In this document: positions 19,215 to 28,245 of the stretch, piece after piece
Layout of the letters: the number at the start of each line of letters is the position of its first letter
How positions within the stretch are numbered: the first letter of the stretch is position 1
Source: Priestia abyssalis
GTDB lineage: Bacteria; Bacillota; Bacilli; Bacillales; Bacillaceae_H
Assembly: GCF_002019595.1 (NCBI RefSeq)
Contig: NZ_KV917369.1
Span: 3,922,624 to 3,986,623, forward strand
Length of the DNA stretch: 64,000 bases
Direction: 5' to 3'
Program-made: the position numbers and the translations under genes
Notes under the pieces: generated by a model
Told to the model about the DNA's origin: nothing
Databases searched by the model: none
Seen by the model: only the letters and a program-made list of their open reading frames with translations

Positions 19215-20657
19215 TTAATTTTTATTCCATACGACAAGCTTCATCTCAGTCATTTCCTCTACTGCGTATTTAATTCCTTCGCGACCGGTACCACTTTCTT
19301 TTACACCGCCGTAAGGCATTTGGTCAACTCGGAATGTCGGGACATCATTAATCATGACGCCGCCTACATGCAGCTCATCAGCGGCACGAAGCGCTGTGCT
19401 TACACTTTCAGTATAGATACCTGCTTGTAAACCATAGCGGGAATCGTTGACTAGTTCGATTGCTTCATCTACATGGTAAATTTTATTAATCATCACAATT
19501 GGAGCAAATACTTCCTGACAAGAAACCTTCAGCGATTTGTCTACATTTAGAAGAACAGTCGGCAGCAAGACATTTCCTTCTGCTGTACCACCTGCAGTGA
19601 CAATGGCTCCTCCTTGTTTTGCTTCTTCAATCCATGAAAGAGAGCGCTCTACATCTTTTGGAGAGATTAAAGCGGAAATGTCTGTGTTTTCATCTAGCGG
19701 AGCCCCGATTCTTAGCACTTTTGTTGCTTTGACAAATTTCTCGACAAACTCATCATACACATTCTCATGTACGTACACACGCTGCAAGGAAATACATACT
19801 TGCCCCTGGAAGGAGAAGGCGCCTGTGACACAGCGGGAAATGATTTTATCAATGTTCACATTGTCATCAACAATTACAGCTGAGTTTGAACCAAGTTCCA
19901 ATGTAACACGTTTTAAACCGGCTTTATTTTTAATCGCGATTCCGACACTCGGGCTTCCTGTAAAGGTCACCATGCTGATACGATCATCAGTGACGATAAG
20001 GTCTCCAATCGTACCCCCGCTTCCTGTAATTACGTTCAAGGCTCCTTTTGGAAGACCTGCTTCTTCTAATAATTCAGCGATAAATAAAGAAGAGAAAGGT
20101 GTTTGGGTAGCCGGTTTTAATACAATCGTATTACCTGTTGCAATAGCCGGTCCGACTTTATGCGCCATTAAATTCATCGGGAAATTAAACGGTGTAATCG
20201 CGCCGATAACTCCGATCGGCTCACGGACGGTGTAGCCTAAGCGGTTCACGCCTCCTGCCGCTGCATCAAGGGGGATGGTTTCACCGTGAATGCGCTTTGC
20301 TTCTTCTGCGGCAAACTTGTATGTTTCAATGCTTCGTGCCACTTCAGCTCTTGCAAATACTAATGGTTTTGCGGCTTCCTCGGCAATAATGCGTGCTGCT
20401 TCTTCTTTGTGCTCTTCCAATAATTGAGCAAGTTTTTCTAAAATGTTGGAGCGCTCGTGGGCCGGCAATTTCGCCATCTTGCTTCTAGCATCATAGGCCG
20501 CTTGAATCGCTTGTAATACTTCTTCTTTTGTTGCAACAGGAACTTCACCGATCACTTCTCCGGAATACGGAGATGCAATACTTTTATATTCTTTTCCTTC
20601 TACCCATTCACCATTAATAAATAGTTTCTTTTTTACGGCTTGGCTTGTATTTAACAT
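19215..20657 (-). CDS. Aldehyde dehydrogenase (NAD(P)-dependent)
   Basis: The 480-residue ALDH superfamily enzyme oxidises an aldehyde to a carboxylate. The NAD-binding region contains GAITPFNFPMNLM, the active-site Glu is in TLELGSNSAV and the nucleophilic Cys in FQGQVCISLQ. The C-terminal signature is PYGGVKESGTGREG. It is closest in feel to the lactaldehyde/glyceraldehyde-type ALDHs. The start has GGAGG 7 bases upstream. A copy of the 14-bp operator lies 46 bases upstream of the start (20703-20716). In the proposed pathway it could oxidise the aldehyde released by the HpcH/HpaI aldolase encoded two genes upstream. That is inference from context. Confidence 0.88.
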   Translation of the reverse strand: MLNTSQAVKKKLFINGEWVEGKEYKSIASPYSGEVIGEVPVATKEEVLQAIQAAYDARSKMAKLPAHERSNILEKLAQLLEEHKEEAARIIAEEAAKPLVFARAEVARSIETYKFAAEEAKRIHGETIPLDAAAGGVNRLGYTVREPIGVIGAITPFNFPMNLMAHKVGPAIATGNTIVLKPATQTPFSSLFIAELLEEAGLPKGALNVITGSGGTIGDLIVTDDRISMVTFTGSPSVGIAIKNKAGLKRVTLELGSNSAVIVDDNVNIDKIISRCVTGAFSFQGQVCISLQRVYVHENVYDEFVEKFVKATKVLRIGAPLDENTDISALISPKDVERSLSWIEEAKQGGAIVTAGGTAEGNVLLPTVLLNVDKSLKVSCQEVFAPIVMINKIYHVDEAIELVNDSRYGLQAGIYTESVSTALRAADELHVGGVMINDVPTFRVDQMPYGGVKESGTGREGIKYAVEEMTEMKLVVWNKN

Positions 20658-20702
20658 ATTAAATCCTCCATTTTCATTCTATAAATGGTTATGCAGACAA
20701 TT

Positions 20703-20716
20703 TGAATCCGCATTCA
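20703..20716. promoter_or_regulatory. Shared operator copy upstream of the ALDH gene
   Basis: TGAATCCGCATTCA, one mismatch from a perfect palindrome with the central CG typical of LacI-family operators. It belongs to the set found upstream of most genes between 20 and 38.5 kb. Confidence 0.75.
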
Positions 20717-20741
20717 ATTTTACAGTATGGATATATAGTCG

Positions 20742-21923
20742 TTATTCCTCCGAGGAATTATTTCCTGAATCTGTACCTGCATAAATTTGCTTTAATACAT
20801 CCAGCCCGTCAAATGTTACCCACTCTTCCACTACTTTTTCGCCGCGAATACGCAAATGATTGATGCCGAGAATTTCTACCGGCTTTCCGCTAGGCGATCC
20901 AAAATAGCCGATTCCTTCATGAAGCCCGGCAAGACGCCATCTAACAGCCACATCCCACTCTTGCTCGGAGAATCGTTTGTTGCAAGTTACACGATCGACA
21001 ATAAAACGCGCATTCGGGAACGAAGCGAATAAACTAATGAACATGCCCTGTATTTGTTGATAGCCAACCAGATCTTTATCACAAATGTAATGAACGACTG
21101 CATGATCAGCGTAAAAATCCTTCACGTGATTGAATAAGCGCCATTCATAGATTTTATTGCATAGTTCGAGTACGAACTCACCCACATCAAAGTTTGCTGA
21201 ATTGGAAACATACACCTGAGGGACCAATTGACCGTTCATTGTTTCACTTAACCCGAAACTTGTTTGGAATGTTTCGTCTTGTTTCACTTGACTGGCGGCC
21301 ATTTTTTTCGCCAGCTCGATAGGGTCAAAGCCCAGTTGCTTGACAATGTGCAGGTTATCACGCACAAGCCATTCCTCTACAACACGATTGGAGTGGCAAA
21401 AGCAATCAACGACCGTTCGAAACGACACTTTTTTACTTGTCGCAGGACCGAACGAACTGTCTCCTAAATTCGTAGCCGTTGATAAAATGCGATGGGACGA
21501 TAAGAAACCTTCTTTGTCATCTCCGGACCAAATGACATTTTCTCCGATGAGCCGGCGATCCGGAAAAGCATGGAGAGTTTGCAGCGTGTTAGACACAACG
21601 GAATTGATTCCTTGTAAATTCACACTTCCGCAATGCATCGTCACATCGTTATGGTACGTTTGATAAATAACACCGATTCCTTTCTCTTCCCAAATGCGAT
21701 GTGTAATTTTCATAATGTAGTCAACGAAATCGACATAATCATTATCAAATCCGTTCATGCTTTGCTTTCTTTTTTTTGGTTGATGGAACTCGTTATAATC
21801 GCTAAAACCGACCATGTGTACTTCATCACTATTACCATAGTAAACTTTCCTTTGTTTCGGTTTATTTTGTTGAGATTTATTTTTCGGCTCTTCTTTTTTT
21901 AATTCAGTATCAACTGTCACCAT
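20742..21923 (-). CDS. Double NTF2-fold (SnoaL/ester-cyclase-like) protein, paralogue 1
   Basis: The 393-residue protein has a polar N-terminal extension (about 1-55) and two tandem NTF2/SnoaL-like domains (about 60-205 and 240-380). Both domains have the W-x(4)-x(3)-Y/F start and the closing EEWLVRDNL / EEWVTFDGL segments. It is clearly similar along its length to the protein at 31559-32800, sharing QTLHAFPDR, a GPAT-KKV block and IQGMFISLFAS. NTF2-fold enzymes include cyclases, dehydratases and isomerases, so a catalytic role in the pathway is likely but the reaction is unknown. The start has AAGGGG 6 bases upstream. It lies between the aldolase and ALDH genes. Confidence 0.75.
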   Translation of the reverse strand: MVTVDTELKKEEPKNKSQQNKPKQRKVYYGNSDEVHMVGFSDYNEFHQPKKRKQSMNGFDNDYVDFVDYIMKITHRIWEEKGIGVIYQTYHNDVTMHCGSVNLQGINSVVSNTLQTLHAFPDRRLIGENVIWSGDDKEGFLSSHRILSTATNLGDSSFGPATSKKVSFRTVVDCFCHSNRVVEEWLVRDNLHIVKQLGFDPIELAKKMAASQVKQDETFQTSFGLSETMNGQLVPQVYVSNSANFDVGEFVLELCNKIYEWRLFNHVKDFYADHAVVHYICDKDLVGYQQIQGMFISLFASFPNARFIVDRVTCNKRFSEQEWDVAVRWRLAGLHEGIGYFGSPSGKPVEILGINHLRIRGEKVVEEWVTFDGLDVLKQIYAGTDSGNNSSEE

Positions 21924-22039
21924 GAACTTCCCCTTTGCACGTTATTACTCGTATTCGTTACCCGTATTGATTGAGAACAAGACATGATAGCAGTGAATTT
22001 GCCTGCTGCTTTTCTTGACATGTAATTAGTTGAGGGTTT

Positions 22040-22807
22040 CTATTTTTTTGTGTATGGTTCAGCTGCTTGAACAAAGGAGGAAAAAGCAGAAGACATCATG
22101 GCTGTTCCAACTATTCCTACGTATACAGCCCCTTTTTCAAACGCCTCGCACATTACTTTTTGATTGCCCGCTACCGTTCCAACCGGAACATTTAATTTTT
22201 CTGCTTTCTCATAAACAAGAGAAATGGCCTCTTGTACTTCTTGATGATGGGGACCATCCGGATAACCCATGTTCACGGATAAATCGGTTGAACCTAAAAA
22301 GGCCATATCCATTCCCTTTACACTCATAATCTCTTCAAAATTTTCGACTGCTGTCGGTGTTTCAATGTGGGCAATGACTAGAATATCTTCGTTGGATGAT
22401 TCAAAAAATGCCCCGCTCGAATCTTTGCCATACCTCGCCGCACGGTGGGAGAAAGCTGCTCCTCTCTCGCCTAAAGGAGGGAACTTTGCCCTTTTTACGG
22501 CTTGAACGGCGTCTTCTTTTGTATTGACCATCGGAACTTGAATGCCTTTTGCCCCTCGGTCCAATGCTTTTTGAATACTTGCCGGATCATAAGATACACG
22601 GACAATCGGCGTCAAATTCACTAATTCCGCAGCGCGAATCATGCTTTCAAGCTCACTGTAACTGAAGGCTCCATGCTCATCATCAATGACAATAAAATCA
22701 AAGCCTGCATATCCGAACATTTCGACAATTGCCGGTGAATAGATACCAAGAAACACACCTGCCGCTTTTTCACGGTTTTGAATTTTCTCTTTTAATGATT
22801 TTCCCAT
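22040..22807 (-). CDS. HpcH/HpaI-type aldolase (2-oxo-3-deoxy acid aldolase family)
   Basis: This 255-residue class II, metal-dependent aldolase of the HpcH/HpaI family cleaves 4-hydroxy-2-oxo acids to pyruvate and an aldehyde. The barrel shows FIVIDDEHGAFS, the base/metal region PIVRVSYDP, GAKGIQVPMVNT, IAHIETPTAVEN and the metal-side GSTDLSVNMGYP. The open frame extends 8 codons further, but the ATG at 22807 has AGAGG 8 bases upstream and starts like relatives (MGKSLKEK). Candidates are keto-deoxy sugar acids. The neighbouring ALDH could oxidise the aldehyde product. Confidence 0.88.
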   Translation of the reverse strand: MGKSLKEKIQNREKAAGVFLGIYSPAIVEMFGYAGFDFIVIDDEHGAFSYSELESMIRAAELVNLTPIVRVSYDPASIQKALDRGAKGIQVPMVNTKEDAVQAVKRAKFPPLGERGAAFSHRAARYGKDSSGAFFESSNEDILVIAHIETPTAVENFEEIMSVKGMDMAFLGSTDLSVNMGYPDGPHHQEVQEAISLVYEKAEKLNVPVGTVAGNQKVMCEAFEKGAVYVGIVGTAMMSSAFSSFVQAAEPYTKK

Positions 22808-22910
22808 GACGAATACCTCTTTTTCTATCAAATTTGTAACTTACCATTCTCCCTGTTTCGTAAACTTTTCCATCACGGCTTCTCGAAATTGAGAACTTGA
22901 TTTTTCAAGA

Positions 22911-23612
22911 TCAGTTTTCTACTAACCATTTACGCAGAGCTCTAGACACTTCTTCAGGCTGTTCCAACGTTGTCATATGTCCGCTGTTTTCGATAATGGC
23001 AAGCTGTGAGTTTTGGATCATTTCCTGCATCTTTTCATGCATGTCCACCGTACAAAGAACATCTTGGCGCCCCGTTAAAAGAAGAGTCGGGCAAGTGATA
23101 CCCGGCAATACTTCACGTCCGTCGGGCCGGTTCATTAATGCTGTCATTTGCTGAATCATCGTCTCCTTGCCGACGTTTTCAGCCATTTCGATAATAGCCG
23201 AAACGATCTCCTTATGATCGTAACAGTCAGGATGAATCATGTTCGGAAGGAGATGCTTCGGTGTAATATCAGAAAATTGGCCGTCGCGAGCCATTTGGAT
23301 AAATGTTTTCCATCCATTCATTTGTTCTTCTCTTGGAGGATTCGGATTCGTATCCATCAGCGCAAGCTTCAGTACACGATCCGGAGCTTGACGCATCACT
23401 TCAATTGCAACAATTCCTCCCATTGAAAAGCCGGCTAATGCAAACTTCTCCGGTGCTTGTTCCAACACAGAACGCGCCATCCCTTGTATTGAATCTTGTT
23501 CTAGTTTCATCACGGCACAAGCTGCTATATCACCCAGTTCAGTTATTTGATATTCCCACATTTGTGTATCACACAATGTACCTGGCAGCAGCAGTAAGGG
23601 TATTTGGGTCAT
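22911..23612 (-). CDS. Alpha/beta-fold hydrolase
   Basis: The 233-residue alpha/beta hydrolase has the nucleophile elbow GFSMGG (Ser near residue 77), an oxyanion region LLLPGTLCD, an acidic residue in LTGRQDVLC and the catalytic His in ENSGHMTTLEQP. It probably cleaves an ester or lactone in the same catabolic route. The start at 23612 has GGAGG 9 bases upstream. The gene begins 15 bases after the stop of LacI 2, so the two are cotranscribed. Confidence 0.85.
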   Translation of the reverse strand: MTQIPLLLLPGTLCDTQMWEYQITELGDIAACAVMKLEQDSIQGMARSVLEQAPEKFALAGFSMGGIVAIEVMRQAPDRVLKLALMDTNPNPPREEQMNGWKTFIQMARDGQFSDITPKHLLPNMIHPDCYDHKEIVSAIIEMAENVGKETMIQQMTALMNRPDGREVLPGITCPTLLLTGRQDVLCTVDMHEKMQEMIQNSQLAIIENSGHMTTLEQPEEVSRALRKWLVEN

Positions 23613-23627
23613 TTCCCTTTTCCTCCA

Positions 23628-24644
23628 TTAGCTATTTGATACGGGTCCTGTTGTTTTTCGAATCATTAATTCCGGCTCTAACACAATTTGAATAGGGGCA
23701 CTCTGTTCATCTTCATTTTGAATCAGGCCAATGAGCTTTTCTAAAGCAAGAGCTGCCATTTTCTCTTTATGTTGGGCAATGGTCGTCAACCCAATATAGT
23801 GATTGGAAGCAACGTTTATATCATCAAAGCCAATAATAGATATATCTTCGGGAACTCGAAGATTAAGCTTTGTCACAGCATCTAAAGCAGCTAGAGCCGT
23901 TTGGTCGGAAATAGCGAAAAAGCTTGTTGGCCGATCACCCTGCAGAAGGGTATTGGTTGTAAACTCAAATACTTTTTCGTATGAAAACTCATCCTGATAG
24001 ACGAATCGTTCATCATATGGAAGATTGAAGCTTTGTAACGCTCGTTTATATCCGTTCATCCTCTGCACCATTGAGTAAAAGATGGACGGACCAGCGATAA
24101 AAGCGATTTTACGATGTCCGAGCTTAATTAAATGTTCTGTGGCAAGATAGGCACCTTTTTCATTGTCTACAATCACATAGTTCGCATTATCACTATCCAA
24201 GGCTGCATTGTAGAGAACAACTGGAAATTTCGAAAGATATAGTTCTTCGAGTTGTTTGTTTTCCTTATTCGTGGATGCAATAATCATTCCGTCTACGCGT
24301 TTTCCAATTAATGTTTGAATCGATTTTTCCAAAAGGCGGTCTTGATGGTTCGTGTTGCAAATCACAACATCATATCCTATTTCAGAGGCTTTCTTCATAA
24401 TCACACCCGTTGATTCGGCAAAAAACGGATTGACAATATCCCCGACAATTAAACCAATTGTGTTGGTTCGCTTTTGCGCCAATCCTCTAGCAATCTCATC
24501 TCTCGTAAAACCAAGCTCTTCAATGGCTGCTAATACTTTCTTTCTCGTTCCTTCCTTAATAAACGGATAATTATTTAGTACCCGTGACACGGTTGATTGT
24601 GATACTCCTGCTTTTTTGGCTACATCATACGCGCTAACTCTCAT
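23628..24644 (-). CDS. LacI-family transcriptional repressor 2
   Basis: The 338-residue LacI/GalR regulator has the helix-turn-helix YDVAKKAGVSQSTVSRVLNN at the extreme N-terminus, hinge EIARGLAQKRTN, and a sugar-binding-protein-like ligand domain (IGLIVGDIVNPFF onward; FDDINVASNHYIGLTTI). The open frame reaches an ATG at 24668 without a ribosome binding site. The ATG at 24644 gives the standard LacI N-terminus, with AAGGAG 13 bases upstream, a little far. Position at the head of the hydrolase-aldolase-NTF2 genes makes it the likelier local repressor of the 14-bp operators. No operator copy lies directly in front of it. Confidence 0.85.
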   Translation of the reverse strand: MRVSAYDVAKKAGVSQSTVSRVLNNYPFIKEGTRKKVLAAIEELGFTRDEIARGLAQKRTNTIGLIVGDIVNPFFAESTGVIMKKASEIGYDVVICNTNHQDRLLEKSIQTLIGKRVDGMIIASTNKENKQLEELYLSKFPVVLYNAALDSDNANYVIVDNEKGAYLATEHLIKLGHRKIAFIAGPSIFYSMVQRMNGYKRALQSFNLPYDERFVYQDEFSYEKVFEFTTNTLLQGDRPTSFFAISDQTALAALDAVTKLNLRVPEDISIIGFDDINVASNHYIGLTTIAQHKEKMAALALEKLIGLIQNEDEQSAPIQIVLEPELMIRKTTGPVSNS

Positions 24645-24681
24645 CTTTTTATCATTTCTCCTTATCATTCATGTAGTAGAT

Positions 24682-24703
24682 GAAAAGGCAGAGTCTCCCC
24701 TGC
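24682..24703 (-). terminator. Hairpin after the bicupin gene
   Basis: AAGGCAG (24682-24688) pairs with CTGCCTT (24697-24703) across an 8-base loop. The minus-strand transcript ends in UUUUC. It separates the bicupin gene from the LacI 2 gene. Confidence 0.55.
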
Positions 24704-24736
24704 CTTGTTCAAATGCCCATGGACAATAGCGGGAGC

Positions 24737-25804
24737 TTATTTTCCAACAGCTTCTACTACTTCTTTAGACCATTCTACTACTACGCGCTCATCACCGCCA
24801 CTGACAATGTGTAAGAAGCCCGTTTCTTCTCCTGTGCATTCAATGCTTCGGTACACATCTGTTGGGACAGACATGATATCTCTTTCCTTTAATACCACTT
24901 CACCTTCTTCTCCACCTTCACCTTTCCAAGCTACTTTCCATTGTCCTCGATGAACCATTAATACTTGCGGAACATCTTGCTTATGGGACTTAAAGCCGTT
25001 GCCCGGCTCTGCTTCAACTAATTCAAGGCAGAAGCTATGCGGATTGTTCACCAGCGCTGGGCGATCAACCGCTGCCATTCCATCTCCGATAATTCCGTAG
25101 CTCTTTTTGCCACCGCCCGGGAGATTTGAATCAAGATAAGCTCCTTCAAAAGGTTTGCGATCTTTAAAACGGAAAACGCGTGCTTCCATCTCTTCAACAC
25201 TTACTTTACGCATTTGTGCAAGCTCTTCATCAGAAATTGGCTCGATTACTTTACCGTCTTCAGGAATTTCCATCCCATCTAATGTATCGATTAGACGGCC
25301 ATCTTCCAGTAATACTAAACCGTGTCCTTTTGCATCTTCCAACACTTTAGGTCCCCAAATCACTTTTCCAGGATTATCTTCTCCTAAGATACAAAGTAAA
25401 AATCCATCATCGCTGCCGATATTTTTAAAGCCGCGGAACATTTGTGTAGGTAAGGAAATCACATCGCCTTCTGTTAAAACAGCTTCGCCATCTTTCCCAT
25501 CTACTCCCCATACGAAAGACCATGTACCTTTCGAAACAAGAAATACTTCTGCTGTCTCATGCGAGTGAAGCGAGTTTACGCATCCATTCGGCATTGCTGC
25601 TGCACCGATATTGAATCCGTGTGCCTCTTTTAAGTTGATAAAACGTTTGCTGCTTTCTGATACACCCGGCCCAATGATCGTGTAGTTATCTTTTTTGTCA
25701 GAACCTGGAGTACGAGCATCAATAAACGCTGTTTTATCAGCTACTAAATCTTCCTTGCGAATAATACGTTTTTTCATTTTTTCACTAATTTCTAATGCTT
25801 TCAT
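24737..25804 (-). CDS. Bicupin (two-domain cupin) protein
   Basis: The 355-residue protein has two beta-barrel cupin domains (about 60-175 and 240-345). The first carries a complete metal motif, HSHETAEVFLVSKG. The second, GFKSHKQDVPQVLMVHRG, keeps one His and lacks the first His and the Glu, so only the N-terminal cupin is likely to bind metal. Such proteins can be isomerases, epimerases or dioxygenases; the reaction here is unknown. The open frame extends 36 codons through the operators, but the ATG at 25804 has AGGAGG 7 bases upstream. Two operator copies (25823-25836 and 25865-25878) stand directly in front of it. Confidence 0.82.
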   Translation of the reverse strand: MKALEISEKMKKRIIRKEDLVADKTAFIDARTPGSDKKDNYTIIGPGVSESSKRFINLKEAHGFNIGAAAMPNGCVNSLHSHETAEVFLVSKGTWSFVWGVDGKDGEAVLTEGDVISLPTQMFRGFKNIGSDDGFLLCILGEDNPGKVIWGPKVLEDAKGHGLVLLEDGRLIDTLDGMEIPEDGKVIEPISDEELAQMRKVSVEEMEARVFRFKDRKPFEGAYLDSNLPGGGKKSYGIIGDGMAAVDRPALVNNPHSFCLELVEAEPGNGFKSHKQDVPQVLMVHRGQWKVAWKGEGGEEGEVVLKERDIMSVPTDVYRSIECTGEETGFLHIVSGGDERVVVEWSKEVVEAVGK

Positions 25805-25822
25805 TTTTCTTCCTCCTATTTT

Positions 25823-25836
25823 TGAATGCGGATTCA
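25823..25836. promoter_or_regulatory. Shared operator copy, bicupin gene (proximal)
   Basis: TGAATGCGGATTCA, immediately upstream of the bicupin ribosome binding site. One mismatch from a perfect palindrome. Confidence 0.75.
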
Positions 25837-25864
25837 ATTTTTCATTTGAATGAATACACATTTT

Positions 25865-25878
25865 TGAATGCGCATTCA
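25865..25878. promoter_or_regulatory. Shared operator copy, bicupin gene (distal)
   Basis: TGAATGCGCATTCA, a perfect 14-bp palindrome centred 42 bp (about four helical turns) from the proximal copy. This suits binding of two dimers or a loop. Confidence 0.78.
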
Positions 25879-26024
25879 TTATTCCTGGTTTTAAACTTAT
25901 CATAATTTTCAAAATTTGTAAATTATTTATTTTACTTATTATTTACTAGAACAATTTTTTTCTTCACTAGCCATAACCGCTTCTTCAGCATTCATTACGA
26001 TGTTTTCTGAGGAAACGAGTTTGA

Positions 26025-27236
26025 TCATGATTTTTTTAATACACCGTGATATGCGTTTTGATAAATGGATAATACCTCTTCTTCGCGTAAGCTGTATGGC
26101 GTATTTGACAGCAAACGATGGATAGACATCACTTGTTCCGCCATTTCTGGTAGAGAATCTTCTTCTACTCCAAGCTCTTTTAACCTAGTTGGAAGGTTTA
26201 ATTTCGCTAATAAGCTAAATAAGTATTGAACGACCGCGTCTTGTGCGTCATGTGGTTGATTCTCATAGTCTCCCAACTGCAAGAAGGAAGCCACTTCTAC
26301 CATCTCTTTCGTGCACGACGTTCCTGTTACTGCAAAGACATACGGCATAAGAAGAGCATTTGCCACACCATGTTCGATATGATATTTTCCTCCAAGCGGA
26401 TAAGCTAATGCATGGACTGCACCGACTCCAGCGTTTGCCAGAGATACCCCTGCTAACACACTGACCCAGCTCATATTTGTTCTTGCTTCCACATCGGAGC
26501 CGCAATGTACTGCACGAGCGATGGAAAGCGGAAATAACTTCATGGCCTTTTCAGCATACATTTTCGTTAAAGGTGTTGCTCTTACCGCTACATATGATTC
26601 AATCGCATGTGTAAAAGCATCCACACCTGAGGCTGCTGTAACGCGTTTTGGACATGATATGGTTAAAAGAGGATCGATAATCGCCAAATCTGGTAAAAAT
26701 GTTGTGCTAATAAGCCCACGTTTTAGCTCTTGCTCTTCATCTCCAAAAATGGCATTCATCGTTACTTCTGATCCTGTACCAGATGTGGTTGGAATTAAAA
26801 TAAGAGAGATTGTACGGGATTCAATCGTTTGCTGTCCGCTTAAATAAGGCTGAATCTCATCTTTACCTAACAATGCCGCCACTGTTTTAGCTACATCTAA
26901 TGCACTTCCTCCACCTATTCCGATAACGGTATCACAATTTTCCTTTCTCATTTGCCAATAAACATTTTCTAATAACGTAAAAGTAGGCTCTCCTGCAAGA
27001 TCAGAGAAAGAGATCGTTTCAATTGGAAGTGTTTTGCATAATTGGATCGTTTTATCTACTAAGCCTGCTTTTTCTAACCCTTTGTCACTGATAATCGCTA
27101 CTTTTTGTGCTTTTAGATCTTCTAACACTTTTGGCAGCTCATTGAAAGCTCCAACACCAAAGCGAAGATTTTTGGGCATTCTAAAATCATGAGAAACGAT
27201 TGTTTGTGTACTTAATGGACTAATGGTTTGTAACAT
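26025..27236 (-). CDS. Iron-containing alcohol dehydrogenase
   Basis: The 403-residue group III alcohol dehydrogenase should interconvert an alcohol and an aldehyde or ketone with NAD(H). It has the NAD-binding GIGGGSALDVAKTVA and PTTSGTGSEVT, and the metal-ligand region DAFTHAIESY together with HALAYPLGGKYHIEHG, whose His residues complete the site. The open frame continues 11 codons upstream through an operator copy. The ATG at 27236 with GGAGGGG 5 bases upstream is the real start. It is flanked by the bicupin and SDR genes and has its own operator (27255-27268). The physiological substrate is unknown. Confidence 0.88.
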   Translation of the reverse strand: MLQTISPLSTQTIVSHDFRMPKNLRFGVGAFNELPKVLEDLKAQKVAIISDKGLEKAGLVDKTIQLCKTLPIETISFSDLAGEPTFTLLENVYWQMRKENCDTVIGIGGGSALDVAKTVAALLGKDEIQPYLSGQQTIESRTISLILIPTTSGTGSEVTMNAIFGDEEQELKRGLISTTFLPDLAIIDPLLTISCPKRVTAASGVDAFTHAIESYVAVRATPLTKMYAEKAMKLFPLSIARAVHCGSDVEARTNMSWVSVLAGVSLANAGVGAVHALAYPLGGKYHIEHGVANALLMPYVFAVTGTSCTKEMVEVASFLQLGDYENQPHDAQDAVVQYLFSLLAKLNLPTRLKELGVEEDSLPEMAEQVMSIHRLLSNTPYSLREEEVLSIYQNAYHGVLKKS

Positions 27237-27254
27237 ATTTACCCCTCCATTTTT

Positions 27255-27268
27255 TGAATGCGGATTCA
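27255..27268. promoter_or_regulatory. Shared operator copy upstream of the iron alcohol dehydrogenase
   Basis: TGAATGCGGATTCA, 19 bases upstream of the start codon and adjacent to the ribosome binding site, the same layout as at the bicupin gene. Confidence 0.75.
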
Positions 27269-27326
27269 TTTTATTGAACCAATAATTAAGTATACATTCA
27301 AATTGAAAAATGATTTGATGAATGAC

Positions 27327-28103
27327 TTACCAAACGGTCCATCCTCCATCGACTACAATGGTTTGGCCCGTGACCATATTAGATGCATCGGATGCAAGGT
27401 AGACGACGGCACCAAATAAATCTTCTTCTTTTGCTAAACGTCCTACCGGAATACGAGATAATACGTCTTTCTTAAACACTTCATCTTGAAACATTCTTTC
27501 AGTAAAAGGTGTTTCAATAAAAGTAGGTGCAATAGCATTTACCAATACATTATCCTTTGCCCATTCAATCGCAAGAGCTTTTGTAAGCTGGGTTAAGCCG
27601 CCTTTGCTTGCACAATAGGCACTGCGAAGATAATAGCCAACGAACGCCATCTGTGACGACATATTGATAATTTTCCCTTTTTTCTGCTCCTTCATATGGG
27701 TACCGACTGTTCGGCTGAGAAAGAAGACGCTTTTTAAATTAATATCCAATACGGCATCCCAATCTTCCACCGTGACATCTTCTGCTTTTTTCGGAATGTT
27801 CACACCTGCATTATTAATTAAAACATCAATTGTACCCATTTCCTGAATAATGTTATTTACGGCATGTGGAATCTCTTCAATTTTTGTCAAATCAATTGAC
27901 AAGGACATCACTTTTTGCCGCCCATTTGTTATTCGCTGGATCTCTTCCTGTACATCCGTCAACTCTTTTTCATTTCTTCCTATTAACACAACGTGGGCAC
28001 CTTGTTTCGCCAACAAGATTGATAACGACTTTCCAATCCCTTTACTGGCACCTGTTACAACCATGACTTTTTGTTTTAGTGAAAACAGTGTTTCTACATT
28101 CAC
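27327..28103 (-). CDS. Short-chain dehydrogenase/reductase
   Basis: The 258-residue classical SDR has cofactor motif TGASKGIGKS (about 17-26), NNAG, catalytic Ser in INMSSQMAF, and YCASKGG (Tyr and Lys). It resembles gluconate 5-dehydrogenase and 3-ketoacyl reductase type SDRs and probably oxidises a secondary hydroxyl of the pathway substrate. The GTG at 28103 is chosen because GGGGGAGG lies 7 bases upstream; the open frame extends 7 codons further through that site. It lies downstream of the MFS gene, and no operator copy is seen directly in front of it, so it may depend on the MFS transcript. Confidence 0.85.
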   Translation of the reverse strand: MNVETLFSLKQKVMVVTGASKGIGKSLSILLAKQGAHVVLIGRNEKELTDVQEEIQRITNGRQKVMSLSIDLTKIEEIPHAVNNIIQEMGTIDVLINNAGVNIPKKAEDVTVEDWDAVLDINLKSVFFLSRTVGTHMKEQKKGKIINMSSQMAFVGYYLRSAYCASKGGLTQLTKALAIEWAKDNVLVNAIAPTFIETPFTERMFQDEVFKKDVLSRIPVGRLAKEEDLFGAVVYLASDASNMVTGQTIVVDGGWTVW

Positions 28104-28129
28104 TATTTGACCTCCCCCTTTCAAAAATC

Positions 28130-28187
28130 AGCGGCTGAGCGTCGTGCAGTAAGTCTTCATTCGGGGAAAACTGCCTTGTAGCCGCTT
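28130..28187. repeat. Inverted repeat between MFS and SDR genes
   Basis: AGCGGCT at 28130-28136 and AGCCGCT at 28180-28186 flank a 43-base segment of higher GC than its surroundings. It may be an intercistronic stem or a small interspersed repeat. No U-tract follows. Confidence 0.35.
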
Positions 28188-28245
28188 AGATGGCTCTTTC
28201 GCTTTCTTCTCAATTTACTTTAAATTTAAAAATATAGAAATAAAG

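Noticed and set aside
19537..20235. 232-codon plus-strand frame
   Set aside because: Antisense shadow of the aldehyde dehydrogenase gene.
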